Source: SAR86 cluster bacterium AG-313-D11
Lineage (GTDB): Bacteria > Pseudomonadota > Gammaproteobacteria > Magnimaribacterales > D2472
Direction of reading: 5' to 3'
DNA length: 38,519 nucleotides
Assembly: GCA_003284215.1 (NCBI GenBank)
Contig: QBVW01000006.1
Coordinates: forward strand, 1 to 38,519
A program made the position numbers and the translations under genes. A model generated the notes under the pieces. That model was given only the letters and a program-made list of their open reading frames with translations. It ran no database searches and was not told the DNA's origin. Shown piece by piece: positions 23,770-32,580 of this stretch (position 1 is its first letter; every line of letters begins with the position of its first letter).

Positions 23770-25254
23770 CTATTGATTAAGATTTTTTAATAGACTTTTT
23801 GCAGCAAAAGAAACCAAGATTGCAAATGGCACTCCAGTTACTATGACTGAAGTTTGCAGTGCTCCAATTCCACCTCCAGCTAAAAGAACAATTGCGATTA
23901 CTCCAAGAGATATTGCCCAGATAACTCTCAAGATCATTGGGGGCTCTTCTTTTGTATTCTCTTTCTTTGATGCAGTCAACATCGAGGTGACCAAGGCTCC
24001 GGAATCAGAGGAAGTTACAAAAAAAGTTAGAATGATGGTTATTGCAAGACCCATCAATAACTTTGAAAAAGGGAACTGCTCTAAAAAGACAAATAGCGAG
24101 ACAGCAATATCATTATTAATGGCCGTACTCAATGAATTTGGCTCTATAAATTCTTGGTACAAAGCGGCATTGCCAAAAACACCCATCCATAAAAATACTA
24201 TTGATGAGGGAACCAATACAGTGCCTATTAGAAATTCTTGGATTGATCTGCCATACGATATTCTTGCAATAAACAATCCCACAAATGGAGACCATGCAAA
24301 CCACCAAGAATAATAATAAAGAGTCCAACCGTTTTGCCAAGAAGAATCTAAATACCCTTGAGTGTTGGTGGATAGACTTAATAAATTTTGAAGATAAGAG
24401 CCTAAATTTTGAACCAGACCATCTAATATATAGCTTGTAGGACCCCCAAAAAAAACTATTGCAAGCAAAATGGTGCATAAAATTATATTAAGTTGAGACA
24501 ATATCTTGATCCCAACTTTTAAACCCAGAACAACACTTGCTAGGCCCATTAAAGTTATCACAACAACAATTCCTATGGTGCTCATAAAGCTTTCTTCTAG
24601 AATTTCCATGTAACCAAGACCGGAGTTTATTTGATTTGCTCCCAACCCCAAGGAAGTGGCAATACCAAATATTGTTGCAATAATTGCAATTACATCTAAT
24701 GAAACTCTGCCCCAAATATTTTTGGTAAATCTGCCGGAAAAAAAAGAGCTAACTCTGAATGGTAACTTTTTATTATAAGTAAAGTAGGCAAAGCAAAGCC
24801 CAACCACTCCATAAATTGCCCAACCATGAAAACCCCAGTGAAGGTATGAAAGATTCATTGCAAGATTTGCTTTATCTGAAAAAGAGGCTCCAGCCTCATG
24901 AATTGAATTTGAACTAAAGTGAAGAACAGGTTCCGCAACTCCATAGAATAGTAAACCAACTCCTAAGCCAGCACTAAAGAGCATAGCTATCCAATTTATA
25001 TTTGAAAATTCTGGTGTTGCATCTTGGCCACCTAGAATAATATTTTTATGTTTACTAAAGGCAAGATATATAACAAATACTAAAAAACCATTTGCAAGCA
25101 AAATTATCAGCCATCCAAGCCCATCAGAAAGTTGTTGCTGGATTTGAGCAAATAACTTATCCGCTTCATTCAAGTTAACCAGCGTTATCCAGATAAATGC
25201 AGAGATTAGAATTATCGAGAAAACGAACCGCCTAGGAGCTATATTTTTAAACAT
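23770..25254 (-). CDS. BCCT-family betaine/carnitine/choline transporter
   Basis: The protein is 494 residues with about 12 membrane spans. Family signatures are clear: GVGLLFYGVAEPVLHF, WGFHGWAIYG, GLGANQINSGL, and the aromatic box WTLYYYSWWFAWSPFVG followed by LFIARISYGRS; the core substrate-binding Trp/Tyr residues of that box are kept. BCCT carriers import quaternary ammonium or sulfonium compounds such as glycine betaine, choline, carnitine or DMSP with sodium or protons. The long regulatory C-terminal tail of osmotic carriers like BetP is absent, since the protein stops soon after the last span. That favours catabolic uptake feeding the demethylation genes next door. The exact substrate cannot be read. 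Confidence 0.93.
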   Translation of the reverse strand: MFKNIAPRRFVFSIILISAFIWITLVNLNEADKLFAQIQQQLSDGLGWLIILLANGFLVFVIYLAFSKHKNIILGGQDATPEFSNINWIAMLFSAGLGVGLLFYGVAEPVLHFSSNSIHEAGASFSDKANLAMNLSYLHWGFHGWAIYGVVGLCFAYFTYNKKLPFRVSSFFSGRFTKNIWGRVSLDVIAIIATIFGIATSLGLGANQINSGLGYMEILEESFMSTIGIVVVITLMGLASVVLGLKVGIKILSQLNIILCTILLAIVFFGGPTSYILDGLVQNLGSYLQNLLSLSTNTQGYLDSSWQNGWTLYYYSWWFAWSPFVGLFIARISYGRSIQEFLIGTVLVPSSIVFLWMGVFGNAALYQEFIEPNSLSTAINNDIAVSLFVFLEQFPFSKLLMGLAITIILTFFVTSSDSGALVTSMLTASKKENTKEEPPMILRVIWAISLGVIAIVLLAGGGIGALQTSVIVTGVPFAILVSFAAKSLLKNLNQ

Positions 25255-25574
25255 TGTGTTTGCAGTCTACTGAATTCAATCAATCATATACTTAAATATA
25301 AAAATAATGCCTCTTTTTTTGGTATTTCCTTAAAATTATGGTTTCTATTTGTTATGGTAATGTCATGACGTTTAAAAACTTAGGCTTATCCCTAAGTATA
25401 AATATTAATACAAGTCGTTTTACAGATGGCCTGCATTATAGATTTCAAAACGTTTTTGTTATTAATAGCGCTGATTTGACTAGATTGCAGGCGCTTTAAA
25501 AATACTGCTAAATAAGATTCCTCTACAAATCTTCTTTAGTAAATATTAATTGAACATATCCCTGGGGGGAGAAT
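25255..25574. other. 320-base divergent intergenic region, no convincing gene
   Basis: This lies between the BCCT gene (minus) and a large TonB receptor (plus), so it must hold promoters for both. It contains a LacI/PurR-like AAAACGTTTT palindrome at about 25447-25456 and an imperfect hairpin with arms AGCGC/GCGCT at about 25467-25496. A strong ribosome site (GGGGGGAG) sits just before the receptor ATG. A 44-codon frame at 25365-25499 has no ribosome site and is not called. Confidence 0.4.
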
Positions 25575-28241
25575 ATGCTAAATATCATTAAAAAAAGTAA
25601 CGTAGTCAATAATATTCAAAAGACCTTTAGACATAAGGCTTTTGATAATTTTGGCAGCAAAGTTGTTTCTGCAATATCCGCATTAGCAATTATTAACGCA
25701 TCTGCTTACAGCGGACAAATAGGAGCACAAACGCAAGCAACTTTTGAAGAGGTTGTTGTTACCGCCCGTAAGAAAGAAGAGGGCTTACAAAGTGTTCCAC
25801 TTTCAGTTAGCGCACTAGGGGAAGAAACTCTAGAAGAAAAAGGTGTTAATGTCTTTGAGGATTATTTATTGCAATTACCAGGTGTTACAGCCGGTGGCTC
25901 TGGTCCAGGACAGAGTACAATTTATATTAGAGGTCTAGCCTCAACTACTCCGAATTTAACTACTGCGGGTGTAGGAGGTTTAGCACCAAATGTATCTTTC
26001 TACCTTGATGAGCAGCCCCTAGCATATCCAGGAAGAAATTTAGACGTCTATGCAGCTGATGTATCTCGTATTGAGGTTCTATCTGGACCGCAAGGAACTT
26101 TGTTTGGAGCTAGCTCTCAAGCTGGTGTTGTAAGAATGATTACTAACAAACCAGTTATTGGTGAAACTGCAAGTAGCCTAGAAGTTGAAGTTAGAAATAT
26201 GTCAGAAGGCAGCGTTGGAGATAAATTTGAATACATGTCCAACATCCCTCTTAGCGATACTTCAGCATTAAGATTTGTTGCTTACAGAGATAGAAGAGGT
26301 GGATATATTGATCAAGTTGCAGGACAAGTTGATGTTACTCAGTCTGCTGCTTTTAGACCAGCAGGAACTGTTAGATCTAATGGTCTTCCTGTTGCAGCCG
26401 CTAGAAATGGTTGGAGAGCAAATGCTGATCTGACTAATGTTAACTATGCAACTGCAAACGCAATTGTAGAGGATGATGTTAATTCAACATCTTATGAAGG
26501 TTTTAGAGCTAGTATTAAAGCAGAGCTAAATGATAATTGGGATGCTTTAATTTCATATACCAAGCAAGATATTGATTCTGATGGTGTCTTTTTTGCAGAT
26601 CCAACATTAGGTGATCTAGAAGTTACTAGATTCCATGATGATGATATTCATGACGAATTTGATAACATCAGCTTAACTCTTGAAGGATCTATTGGTGATC
26701 TAGAAGTTGTTTATGCTGGTGCATACACTGATAGAAGTTCTGACCAAAGAATTGATTACACTGACTACCTTTTTGTAGGTCAGTATCTTCCATATTATAT
26801 CTGTGATTACTACGTGACTTACACAACTTTTGCACCTGGAAATGTTCCAACTGGAGATTGTGGAGCACCAGATATGTATGTAGATTCATTGGTAGATTCT
26901 GAAGTTCAAACTCATGAATTAAGAATAAATGCTCCCCTTAACGATACTATGTCTTTAACAGCTGGAGTATTCATGAGTGATCTAGAGCTAACCGAGCACA
27001 ACATGTTTACCTATCCTGGTTCACTGGTTAGTGATATTGGATGGGGTCCAAACTGGGCTTTGACTGATACCTCAGTAACTGGCGTTCCTCTTACAGGCAG
27101 CAGTTCAAATGCTGGAGCTGGATGGCATTCAGGCAGAGGTCCATATGAAGCACCTGTCATCTTCATTAACGATATTCGAAGAACGGATAAGCAACAGGGT
27201 ATATTTGGAGAACTGAGCATTGATATGTCTGAGACATCCGAGCTTACTGTGGGCGTACGTTGGTATGATATAGAAGTTGATTTAGAGGGAAGTGCGAACT
27301 CTTCATTCTCTACTGGCTTCATTCCAGCAGGAGCAATTCACAATGATCGTCAAAGGTACGGTACTAATTTATCAGTTAAATACAACGGACCTGGAGGTAA
27401 TTCAGGCAACCCCGGATTGGATGCATTAAATTATCCTGATAAAGCAGAAACCGATGGGGTTATTGGAAAAATAACATATTCGTGGAATCCCTCTGAGGAT
27501 ATCATGTACTACGTTACTTGGTCAGAAGGCTTTAGACCCGGTCTGTTGAATCGTCCCGGTGGTTCTTCCACTCCAGATGGAGCATATACAGTGCCACCTA
27601 TAACTAAATCAGATGAAGTAACAAATTATGAATTTGGTTGGAAAACAGTCCTCAGTGATGGCCAACTAAAGTTCAATGGTAGTTTATTTATGGTTGATAT
27701 TGCAGGTCTGCAAACATCAATCCTTGATCCGAGCATAACTAACTTATTCTTCTCAGATAATGCTGCTGATGCAGAAATTACCGGTCTTGAAGGAGATTTT
27801 CAATATTATCCTAATGTTGATGGTCTAATTGTCTCGGGTGCTTTTTCTATACTGGAAACTGAGATTACAAAAACTCTTACTACATCTAAAGATGTTGTAG
27901 TAGGTCAAGATCTTGCATTTGCTCCTGGTATGCAGGGTAATATTTCAGTCAGAAAAGAGTGGGATTTGTCGTCTGGAAATATGGGACATGTGTTAGCACA
28001 GTTCACCTTCTCTGATGATAGTTATTCAGATATTATTTTGCCAAATAGAGAACAGCAAGACAGTTATAGCTTTATCAACTTAAGAGCTGGTGTGAGTAAT
28101 GATATGGGGCTTGTAGAGCTTTATGTCGATAATGTCACTGATGAAAGAGGTGAAATTAGCAATAATTATGTCTTTGACAGAGCACGTGTGACGCATATTA
28201 GACCAACTACAGTTGGTTTGAGGTTCAAGCGAAACTTTTAA
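25575..28241 (+). CDS. Large TonB-dependent receptor
   Basis: The protein is 888 residues with a long N-terminal leader of about 53 residues whose hydrophobic part is VVSAISALAIINASAYSG. The TonB box FEEVVVTARKKEE follows, then a plug domain with SVPLSVSALGEETLEEKGV, TIYIRGLAS, FYLDEQPLAYPG and RIEVLSGPQGTLFGASSQAG, then the barrel, ending in the terminal aromatic signature RPTTVGLRFKRNF. Size and plug are typical of the broad class common in oligotrophic marine gammaproteobacteria and sphingomonads, thought to take up large or hydrophobic organic nutrients. A hairpin terminator follows within 25 bases and a TPR-sulfotransferase comes next. Ligand unknown. Confidence 0.93.
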   Translation: MLNIIKKSNVVNNIQKTFRHKAFDNFGSKVVSAISALAIINASAYSGQIGAQTQATFEEVVVTARKKEEGLQSVPLSVSALGEETLEEKGVNVFEDYLLQLPGVTAGGSGPGQSTIYIRGLASTTPNLTTAGVGGLAPNVSFYLDEQPLAYPGRNLDVYAADVSRIEVLSGPQGTLFGASSQAGVVRMITNKPVIGETASSLEVEVRNMSEGSVGDKFEYMSNIPLSDTSALRFVAYRDRRGGYIDQVAGQVDVTQSAAFRPAGTVRSNGLPVAAARNGWRANADLTNVNYATANAIVEDDVNSTSYEGFRASIKAELNDNWDALISYTKQDIDSDGVFFADPTLGDLEVTRFHDDDIHDEFDNISLTLEGSIGDLEVVYAGAYTDRSSDQRIDYTDYLFVGQYLPYYICDYYVTYTTFAPGNVPTGDCGAPDMYVDSLVDSEVQTHELRINAPLNDTMSLTAGVFMSDLELTEHNMFTYPGSLVSDIGWGPNWALTDTSVTGVPLTGSSSNAGAGWHSGRGPYEAPVIFINDIRRTDKQQGIFGELSIDMSETSELTVGVRWYDIEVDLEGSANSSFSTGFIPAGAIHNDRQRYGTNLSVKYNGPGGNSGNPGLDALNYPDKAETDGVIGKITYSWNPSEDIMYYVTWSEGFRPGLLNRPGGSSTPDGAYTVPPITKSDEVTNYEFGWKTVLSDGQLKFNGSLFMVDIAGLQTSILDPSITNLFFSDNAADAEITGLEGDFQYYPNVDGLIVSGAFSILETEITKTLTTSKDVVVGQDLAFAPGMQGNISVRKEWDLSSGNMGHVLAQFTFSDDSYSDIILPNREQQDSYSFINLRAGVSNDMGLVELYVDNVTDERGEISNNYVFDRARVTHIRPTTVGLRFKRNF

Positions 28242-28260
28242 TCTAGTTAAGCATTAGTTA

Positions 28261-28285
28261 AAAAGGGAGCTTTCGCTCCCTTTTT
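28261..28285 (+). terminator. Rho-independent terminator of the TonB receptor
   Basis: AAAAGGGAGC pairs with GCTCCCTTTTT around a TTTC loop, giving a GC-rich stem with a T run, 20 bases after the receptor stop codon. Confidence 0.88.
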
Positions 28286-28332
28286 AATTTTAAAAAATAA
28301 TAGTTTCTTATCTTTGTTAAAATAAAATCTAA

Positions 28333-30360
28333 ATGAACAGTAATAAATTTAATGCAGATGATGCCACTCTCTCAGTTGATTTGAGTGAGGCAAGGCAGGC
28401 TGTAAAAGAAAGCAGATTTAAAGATGCGCTTGGTTTATTAGAAATTATTTTAGAAGGTCAGCCTGAAAACATAGATAGCTTATATCTTGCTGCGGTGTGC
28501 TCAAGATATTTAAAGTCTTTTGATGATTCACAAAAATATATTGAGGGCCTATTAACTTTAGCTCCTGATATGGGTCGTGCCTATCAAGAGTTAGGTCATC
28601 TTAACAGAGATATGGGTAATGAAGATAAGTCGGTAATGCACTATAGGCAAGCATGCGAGTTAAACCCAGCCTTGCTAGCTCCATGGAAAATTTTATATAA
28701 CTATTTTAAAAAAAATAATAACAAGCCCGCTGCCGATCATGCGCTGCAGCAAATCAATAAATTAGAGTCTCTTCCAGCTTCTTTGTTGTACATAGATCAG
28801 ATTATGAATGAGGGTAGATTGGGTATAGCAGAAACAAAGTGCAGAGCTTTTTTAAAACAGAATCCAACACATACATATGCAATGTCCCTTTTGGCTGAAA
28901 TTGCAAACCGATTAGGCTATTTTGATGATGCTGAGCTTTTGCTTGAAAAGGCAGTTGAGTTTAAGCCCAATGATGGCGAGTTAAGAATGAAATACGCAAC
29001 AATTCTTAGAAAAAAACAAAAATTTGCTAAAACCATGGAACAAGTGAATATCTTATGTGACCAACACCCAGATAATCTTAGTTACCAAGCTCAAAAAGCA
29101 AGTGAAGTTATGCAAAATGGCGGGCATGAGGAAGCTATTAAAATTTTAGATAATATTCTTAAAAAAAATCCATATAACTTTAGTACTTTTACATCTAAAG
29201 GACATGCTCAAAAAACTTTAGGTCAAACAGATCAAGCAATTAAAAGTTATCAAGCTGCCTATCAAATAAAGTCTGATCATGGAGAAGCTTACTTTTCACT
29301 CTCAAACTTAAAAACTTATTCGTTTTCATCTGATGAGCTTGATGCTATGAGAAATCATGCTCAAAGAGTAGATTTATCACTCAGAGATAAAGCATATTTT
29401 CATTTTGCACTTGCTCAAGGCTGCGAATCAATCGGAGAGTTTGACGAGGCTTTTTTGCATCTAGAAAAAGGTAATAAAATCAAAAATGATCAAAGTAAAT
29501 ATTCTATTGAAAGAATGGATGCTGAGCTTCAAGCACAGATAGATATCTGCAACGAAGATTTTTTTGATAACCTTGGAGCTGGAGGGCATCAGACCAAAGA
29601 TCCCATCTTTATTTTAGGCTTACCAAGAGCTGGATCAACGCTGATTGAACAAATTCTGGCATCTCATTCAATGATTGATGGAACGCTTGAATTGCCAAAT
29701 ATACTCTCAACTGCTCAAGGCCTCAGAGGTGATGATATTTATGGGAAATTAGGCAATTATCCAAAAAGCATGGAGTCACTTACAGCAGAAAAAAGAGAGT
29801 CTCTAGGTAAAATTTTTATAGATGATACAAAAATGCATAGAGAAAATGCCCCTATGTTTACGGACAAGATGCCTAATAACTTTAGGCATATTGGATTAAT
29901 ACATTTAATAATGCCTAATGCAAAAATAATTGACGCTAGGCGTTACCCATTAGATTGCTGCTTTAGTATGTTCAAGCAACTTTTTGCACAAGGGCAAGAA
30001 TTTACTTATGGTTTGGCTGAGGCAGGTAGTTATTACAATAGCTATGTAAAACTCATGGATCACTGGGATAGGGTTCTGCCAAATAAAATTTTGAGAGTTA
30101 ATAATGAGGATGTAATCGATGATCTTGATGGGCAGGTTAGAAGAATGCTTGATTATCTTGAGCTGCCTTTTGAAGAGCAATGCATTTCATTTCATGAAAC
30201 TGATAGGTCAGTCAGGACTGCAAGTTCTGAGCAAGTCAGGCAACCAATTAATAAAAAAGGAATGGGTAGATGGAAGCCTTATGCTAAGCATTTAAAGCCG
30301 TTATTGAATAATCTAGATAATGAACTGCTCGCTCCAGAAGATATTGCTCTAATAAATTAA
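28333..30360 (+). CDS. TPR-repeat sulfotransferase
   Basis: The protein is 675 residues. Residues about 15-330 are tandem tetratricopeptide-like helical pairs (for example AYQELGHLNRDMGNEDKSV and AIKSYQAAYQIKSDHGEAY). From about 424 a P-loop-like sulfotransferase domain starts, with the PAPS 5'-phosphosulfate loop FILGLPRAGSTLIEQIL and the later DARRYPLDCCFSMFKQLF and GRWKPYAKHL segments. Such proteins transfer sulfate from PAPS; the TPR part may hold the acceptor. No signal peptide, so the protein is cytoplasmic. It sits between a TonB receptor terminator and an ABC-2 exporter 18 bases on, suggesting that a sulfated product may be exported. Acceptor unknown. Confidence 0.9.
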   Translation: MNSNKFNADDATLSVDLSEARQAVKESRFKDALGLLEIILEGQPENIDSLYLAAVCSRYLKSFDDSQKYIEGLLTLAPDMGRAYQELGHLNRDMGNEDKSVMHYRQACELNPALLAPWKILYNYFKKNNNKPAADHALQQINKLESLPASLLYIDQIMNEGRLGIAETKCRAFLKQNPTHTYAMSLLAEIANRLGYFDDAELLLEKAVEFKPNDGELRMKYATILRKKQKFAKTMEQVNILCDQHPDNLSYQAQKASEVMQNGGHEEAIKILDNILKKNPYNFSTFTSKGHAQKTLGQTDQAIKSYQAAYQIKSDHGEAYFSLSNLKTYSFSSDELDAMRNHAQRVDLSLRDKAYFHFALAQGCESIGEFDEAFLHLEKGNKIKNDQSKYSIERMDAELQAQIDICNEDFFDNLGAGGHQTKDPIFILGLPRAGSTLIEQILASHSMIDGTLELPNILSTAQGLRGDDIYGKLGNYPKSMESLTAEKRESLGKIFIDDTKMHRENAPMFTDKMPNNFRHIGLIHLIMPNAKIIDARRYPLDCCFSMFKQLFAQGQEFTYGLAEAGSYYNSYVKLMDHWDRVLPNKILRVNNEDVIDDLDGQVRRMLDYLELPFEEQCISFHETDRSVRTASSEQVRQPINKKGMGRWKPYAKHLKPLLNNLDNELLAPEDIALIN

Positions 30361-30378
30361 TTCAAGAGAAATAGCCTG

Positions 30379-31143
30379 ATGGTAATTATTGAAGCAACTA
30401 ATTTAGAAAAACATTATCCCAGTCCCGAGGATCCTGCTAAAACCTTTGCAGCCGTTAATAAAATTAATCTAAGCATTCAATCAGAAGAAATTTTTGGTTT
30501 ATTAGGTCCTAATGGCGCTGGCAAAACAACAACTCTTGAAATGCTTGAAGGGCTAACGAGTATTGATAAGGGCAATGTACTCATTAATGGACTCGATGTA
30601 ATTACCCAGCCATACGAAGTAAAGAGAATTATAGGCGTTCAACTTCAATCAAATGAGTATTTTGATAGATTAAATTTATCTGATTTATTAATTCTTTTTG
30701 CAAGCCTGTACTCAACATCCATCGATCCTAAAGCCTTGTTAGCTAAGGTTGATTTGGAGAATAAAATTAATGCTTTGCCTAATGATCTTTCCGGGGGTCA
30801 AAAGCAAAGATTCTCAATTGCATGCGCGTTGGTAAATAATCCAAAGATTTTATTTCTTGATGAGCCAACTACTGGTTTGGATCCTCAGGCAAAGAGGAAT
30901 CTTTGGAATTTAGCTAAAACCTTAAACGAGGAGGGTATGACAATTGTTTTGACTACTCATAATATGGAAGAAGCAGAATATCTATGCGATCGAATAGCTA
31001 TCATGGACCAGGGATCAATTATTGCTCAAGATACCCCTCAACAACTTATTTTGGACTATGCCCCAGAGCCACCTGCAGCTCCAATGCAAGGTAATATTGA
31101 GGATGTATTCCTGTCCTTAACCGGTCACGGATTGAGAGATTAA
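30379..31143 (+). CDS. ABC transporter ATP-binding protein
   Basis: The protein is 254 residues with a full set of ABC motifs: Walker A GPNGAGKTT near residue 43, signature LSGGQKQRF, Walker B ILFLDEPTTGLD, and the switch His in LTTHNMEEA. The C-terminal extension is short. It pairs with the ABC-2 permease that starts two bases after its stop. The subfamily resembles the drug, polysaccharide or NatA-type exporters (CcmA/DrrA class). The upstream TPR-sulfotransferase is 18 bases away, so the three genes may form one transcript. Confidence 0.95.
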   Translation: MVIIEATNLEKHYPSPEDPAKTFAAVNKINLSIQSEEIFGLLGPNGAGKTTTLEMLEGLTSIDKGNVLINGLDVITQPYEVKRIIGVQLQSNEYFDRLNLSDLLILFASLYSTSIDPKALLAKVDLENKINALPNDLSGGQKQRFSIACALVNNPKILFLDEPTTGLDPQAKRNLWNLAKTLNEEGMTIVLTTHNMEEAEYLCDRIAIMDQGSIIAQDTPQQLILDYAPEPPAAPMQGNIEDVFLSLTGHGLRD

Positions 31144-31145
31144 AT

Positions 31146-32231
31146 ATGTTTACAAAATCTCAGCTACATCTTGCTAGTATTTTTATCAAAATTTACTACA
31201 GAGATCGACAATCGTTAGCATTTAGTCTTATGTTTCCTTTAATATTTACTGGTATATTTTTATTTTCTGGCGGAGAACCAGATCCAACAGACATAGGGTT
31301 GGCCAATCAATCCCAAAATGAACTCTCTATTCAGTTTGTTGAATTAATCAAAGAAAAAGACATTTTTGCTGTGACTGAAGGTGAGGAAGTTGAATTAAAA
31401 AAACAACTTATCGCAGGCGATTTAACTGCTTTGATCATTGTGCCTGAAAACTTCAATCAATCTGATACAGGTAGATTACGTTTGTTACTGGATGCCTCTC
31501 AAGTTAGACAAGTAGGTGCAATCAAGGATTCTCTAGATTCAATGTTGCTTTCTATCGAAAGAGAATTAAGAGATACACAACCGTTGTTTACGTTAGACAT
31601 AGAGGATGTTAAAGCTAGACCGCAGCGTTATATAGATTTTTTGCTCCCAGGAATTTTAGCTTATATGTTGATGAATTTATGTATTGCTGGGAGTGGATAC
31701 AACCTTGTTGAATATAGGAGGAGGGGAATTTTAAAAAGATTATTTGTGACCCCGATTCAACCCAAAGATTTTATTATCTCGATTGTTTTAGCAAGAATGT
31801 TAATTGTAATGATACAGCTGTCTGTCATTCTTGGTTTGGCTGTCGGGCTCCTCAATATTAATATCATTGGTGGCTTATATTCGTTATTTGGAGTTATTAT
31901 TCTTGGTGCTTTTATTTTTTTATGCATTGGTTTTTTTCTTGGCAGTCTTGCCAAAACTCAAGAGGCTATTCGTCCAATCGCATTACTTTTCACACTGCCT
32001 CAACTAATCCTCTCAGGAATTTTTTTTCCAATCTCGTCATTACCTGCGCTGATACAGCCTATTGCTCAAGCCCTCCCTTTAAGTGTGATTGCATCATCAA
32101 TGCGAGATATTGCGAATGATGGCATTTCATTGCTTACAATAAACTTTAATCTAATTGGAATTCTGTCATGGATGATCATCAGTTTTTTTATTGCAACGAA
32201 ATTTTTTGATTGGCAAAAAGTAGCTTCTTAA
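31146..32231 (+). CDS. ABC-2 type transporter permease
   Basis: The protein is 361 residues with one N-terminal span (about 20-42), a large extracytoplasmic domain of some 130 residues containing LDASQVRQVGAIKDSLDSML, and five C-terminal spans with the family motif YRRRGILKRLFVTPI before TM3. This is the YhgE/DrrB/ABC2_membrane_3 arrangement of exporters. It forms a complete two-gene exporter with the ATPase. The substrate is unknown; co-location with the sulfotransferase is the only clue. Confidence 0.92.
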   Translation: MFTKSQLHLASIFIKIYYRDRQSLAFSLMFPLIFTGIFLFSGGEPDPTDIGLANQSQNELSIQFVELIKEKDIFAVTEGEEVELKKQLIAGDLTALIIVPENFNQSDTGRLRLLLDASQVRQVGAIKDSLDSMLLSIERELRDTQPLFTLDIEDVKARPQRYIDFLLPGILAYMLMNLCIAGSGYNLVEYRRRGILKRLFVTPIQPKDFIISIVLARMLIVMIQLSVILGLAVGLLNINIIGGLYSLFGVIILGAFIFLCIGFFLGSLAKTQEAIRPIALLFTLPQLILSGIFFPISSLPALIQPIAQALPLSVIASSMRDIANDGISLLTINFNLIGILSWMIISFFIATKFFDWQKVAS

Positions 32232-32273
32232 TTTTATATAAATAGCTTTCATTTAATTTATATTTATATATAA

Positions 32274-32289
32274 TTGACAACGTTATCAA
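32274..32289. promoter_or_regulatory. LacI-type palindrome overlapping a -35 box
   Basis: TTGACAACGTTATCAA is a 16-base palindrome with seven of eight pairs matched and the central CG of LacI/GalR-family operators. Its first six bases are a perfect -35 hexamer, and CTTAAT lies 17 bases downstream as a -10. A start from this promoter would fall at the ATG of the next gene (32309), giving a leaderless message repressed when the site is bound. Confidence 0.5.
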
Positions 32290-32308
32290 TTTTAAGCTTA
32301 ATAATTTT

Positions 32309-32551
32309 ATGAAAAAAGAAGAACTTGTCGAAATATTTTCTAACTTACATCCAGAGGATACTGCTGGAGGCATGACAGGCGAGGTTCATCTTAATGATGG
32401 AACTGTTATTAAGACTGACTCAATTAGAGTAGATATGGATGGCGGCAGGATTATTCTTTCAGAAAAATCATCTCTGATGTATGAGACTAATAAAAGGAAC
32501 TGGATTCAAGAGCTTATTTTTTATCAAAACAAAAAAAGACAATCTGCCTAA
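32309..32551 (+). CDS. Small conserved-looking protein, unknown function
   Basis: The protein is 80 residues, with no signal or membrane segment and no family that I recognise. The sequence has a beta-rich middle (TGEVHLNDGTVIKTDSIRVD, then GGRIILSEKSSLMYE), as in small beta-barrel or OB-like folds, and a basic C-terminal end. No ribosome site precedes the ATG, consistent with the leaderless promoter proposed upstream. It converges with the amidase gene, 29 bases between stops. Confidence 0.6.
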   Translation: MKKEELVEIFSNLHPEDTAGGMTGEVHLNDGTVIKTDSIRVDMDGGRIILSEKSSLMYETNKRNWIQELIFYQNKKRQSA

Positions 32552-32580
32552 ATTAGCTTCATTTATTTCCTTGTAAATTT

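Noticed and set aside
24116-24478. 120-codon open frame antisense-frame-shifted within the BCCT gene
   Set aside because: Same region is fully explained by the transporter; the alternative translation is Cys/Phe/Ser-rich and not protein-like.
25365-25499. 44-codon open frame in the BCCT-TonB receptor gap
   Set aside because: No ribosome site, no recognisable protein features, and the surrounding sequence looks regulatory.
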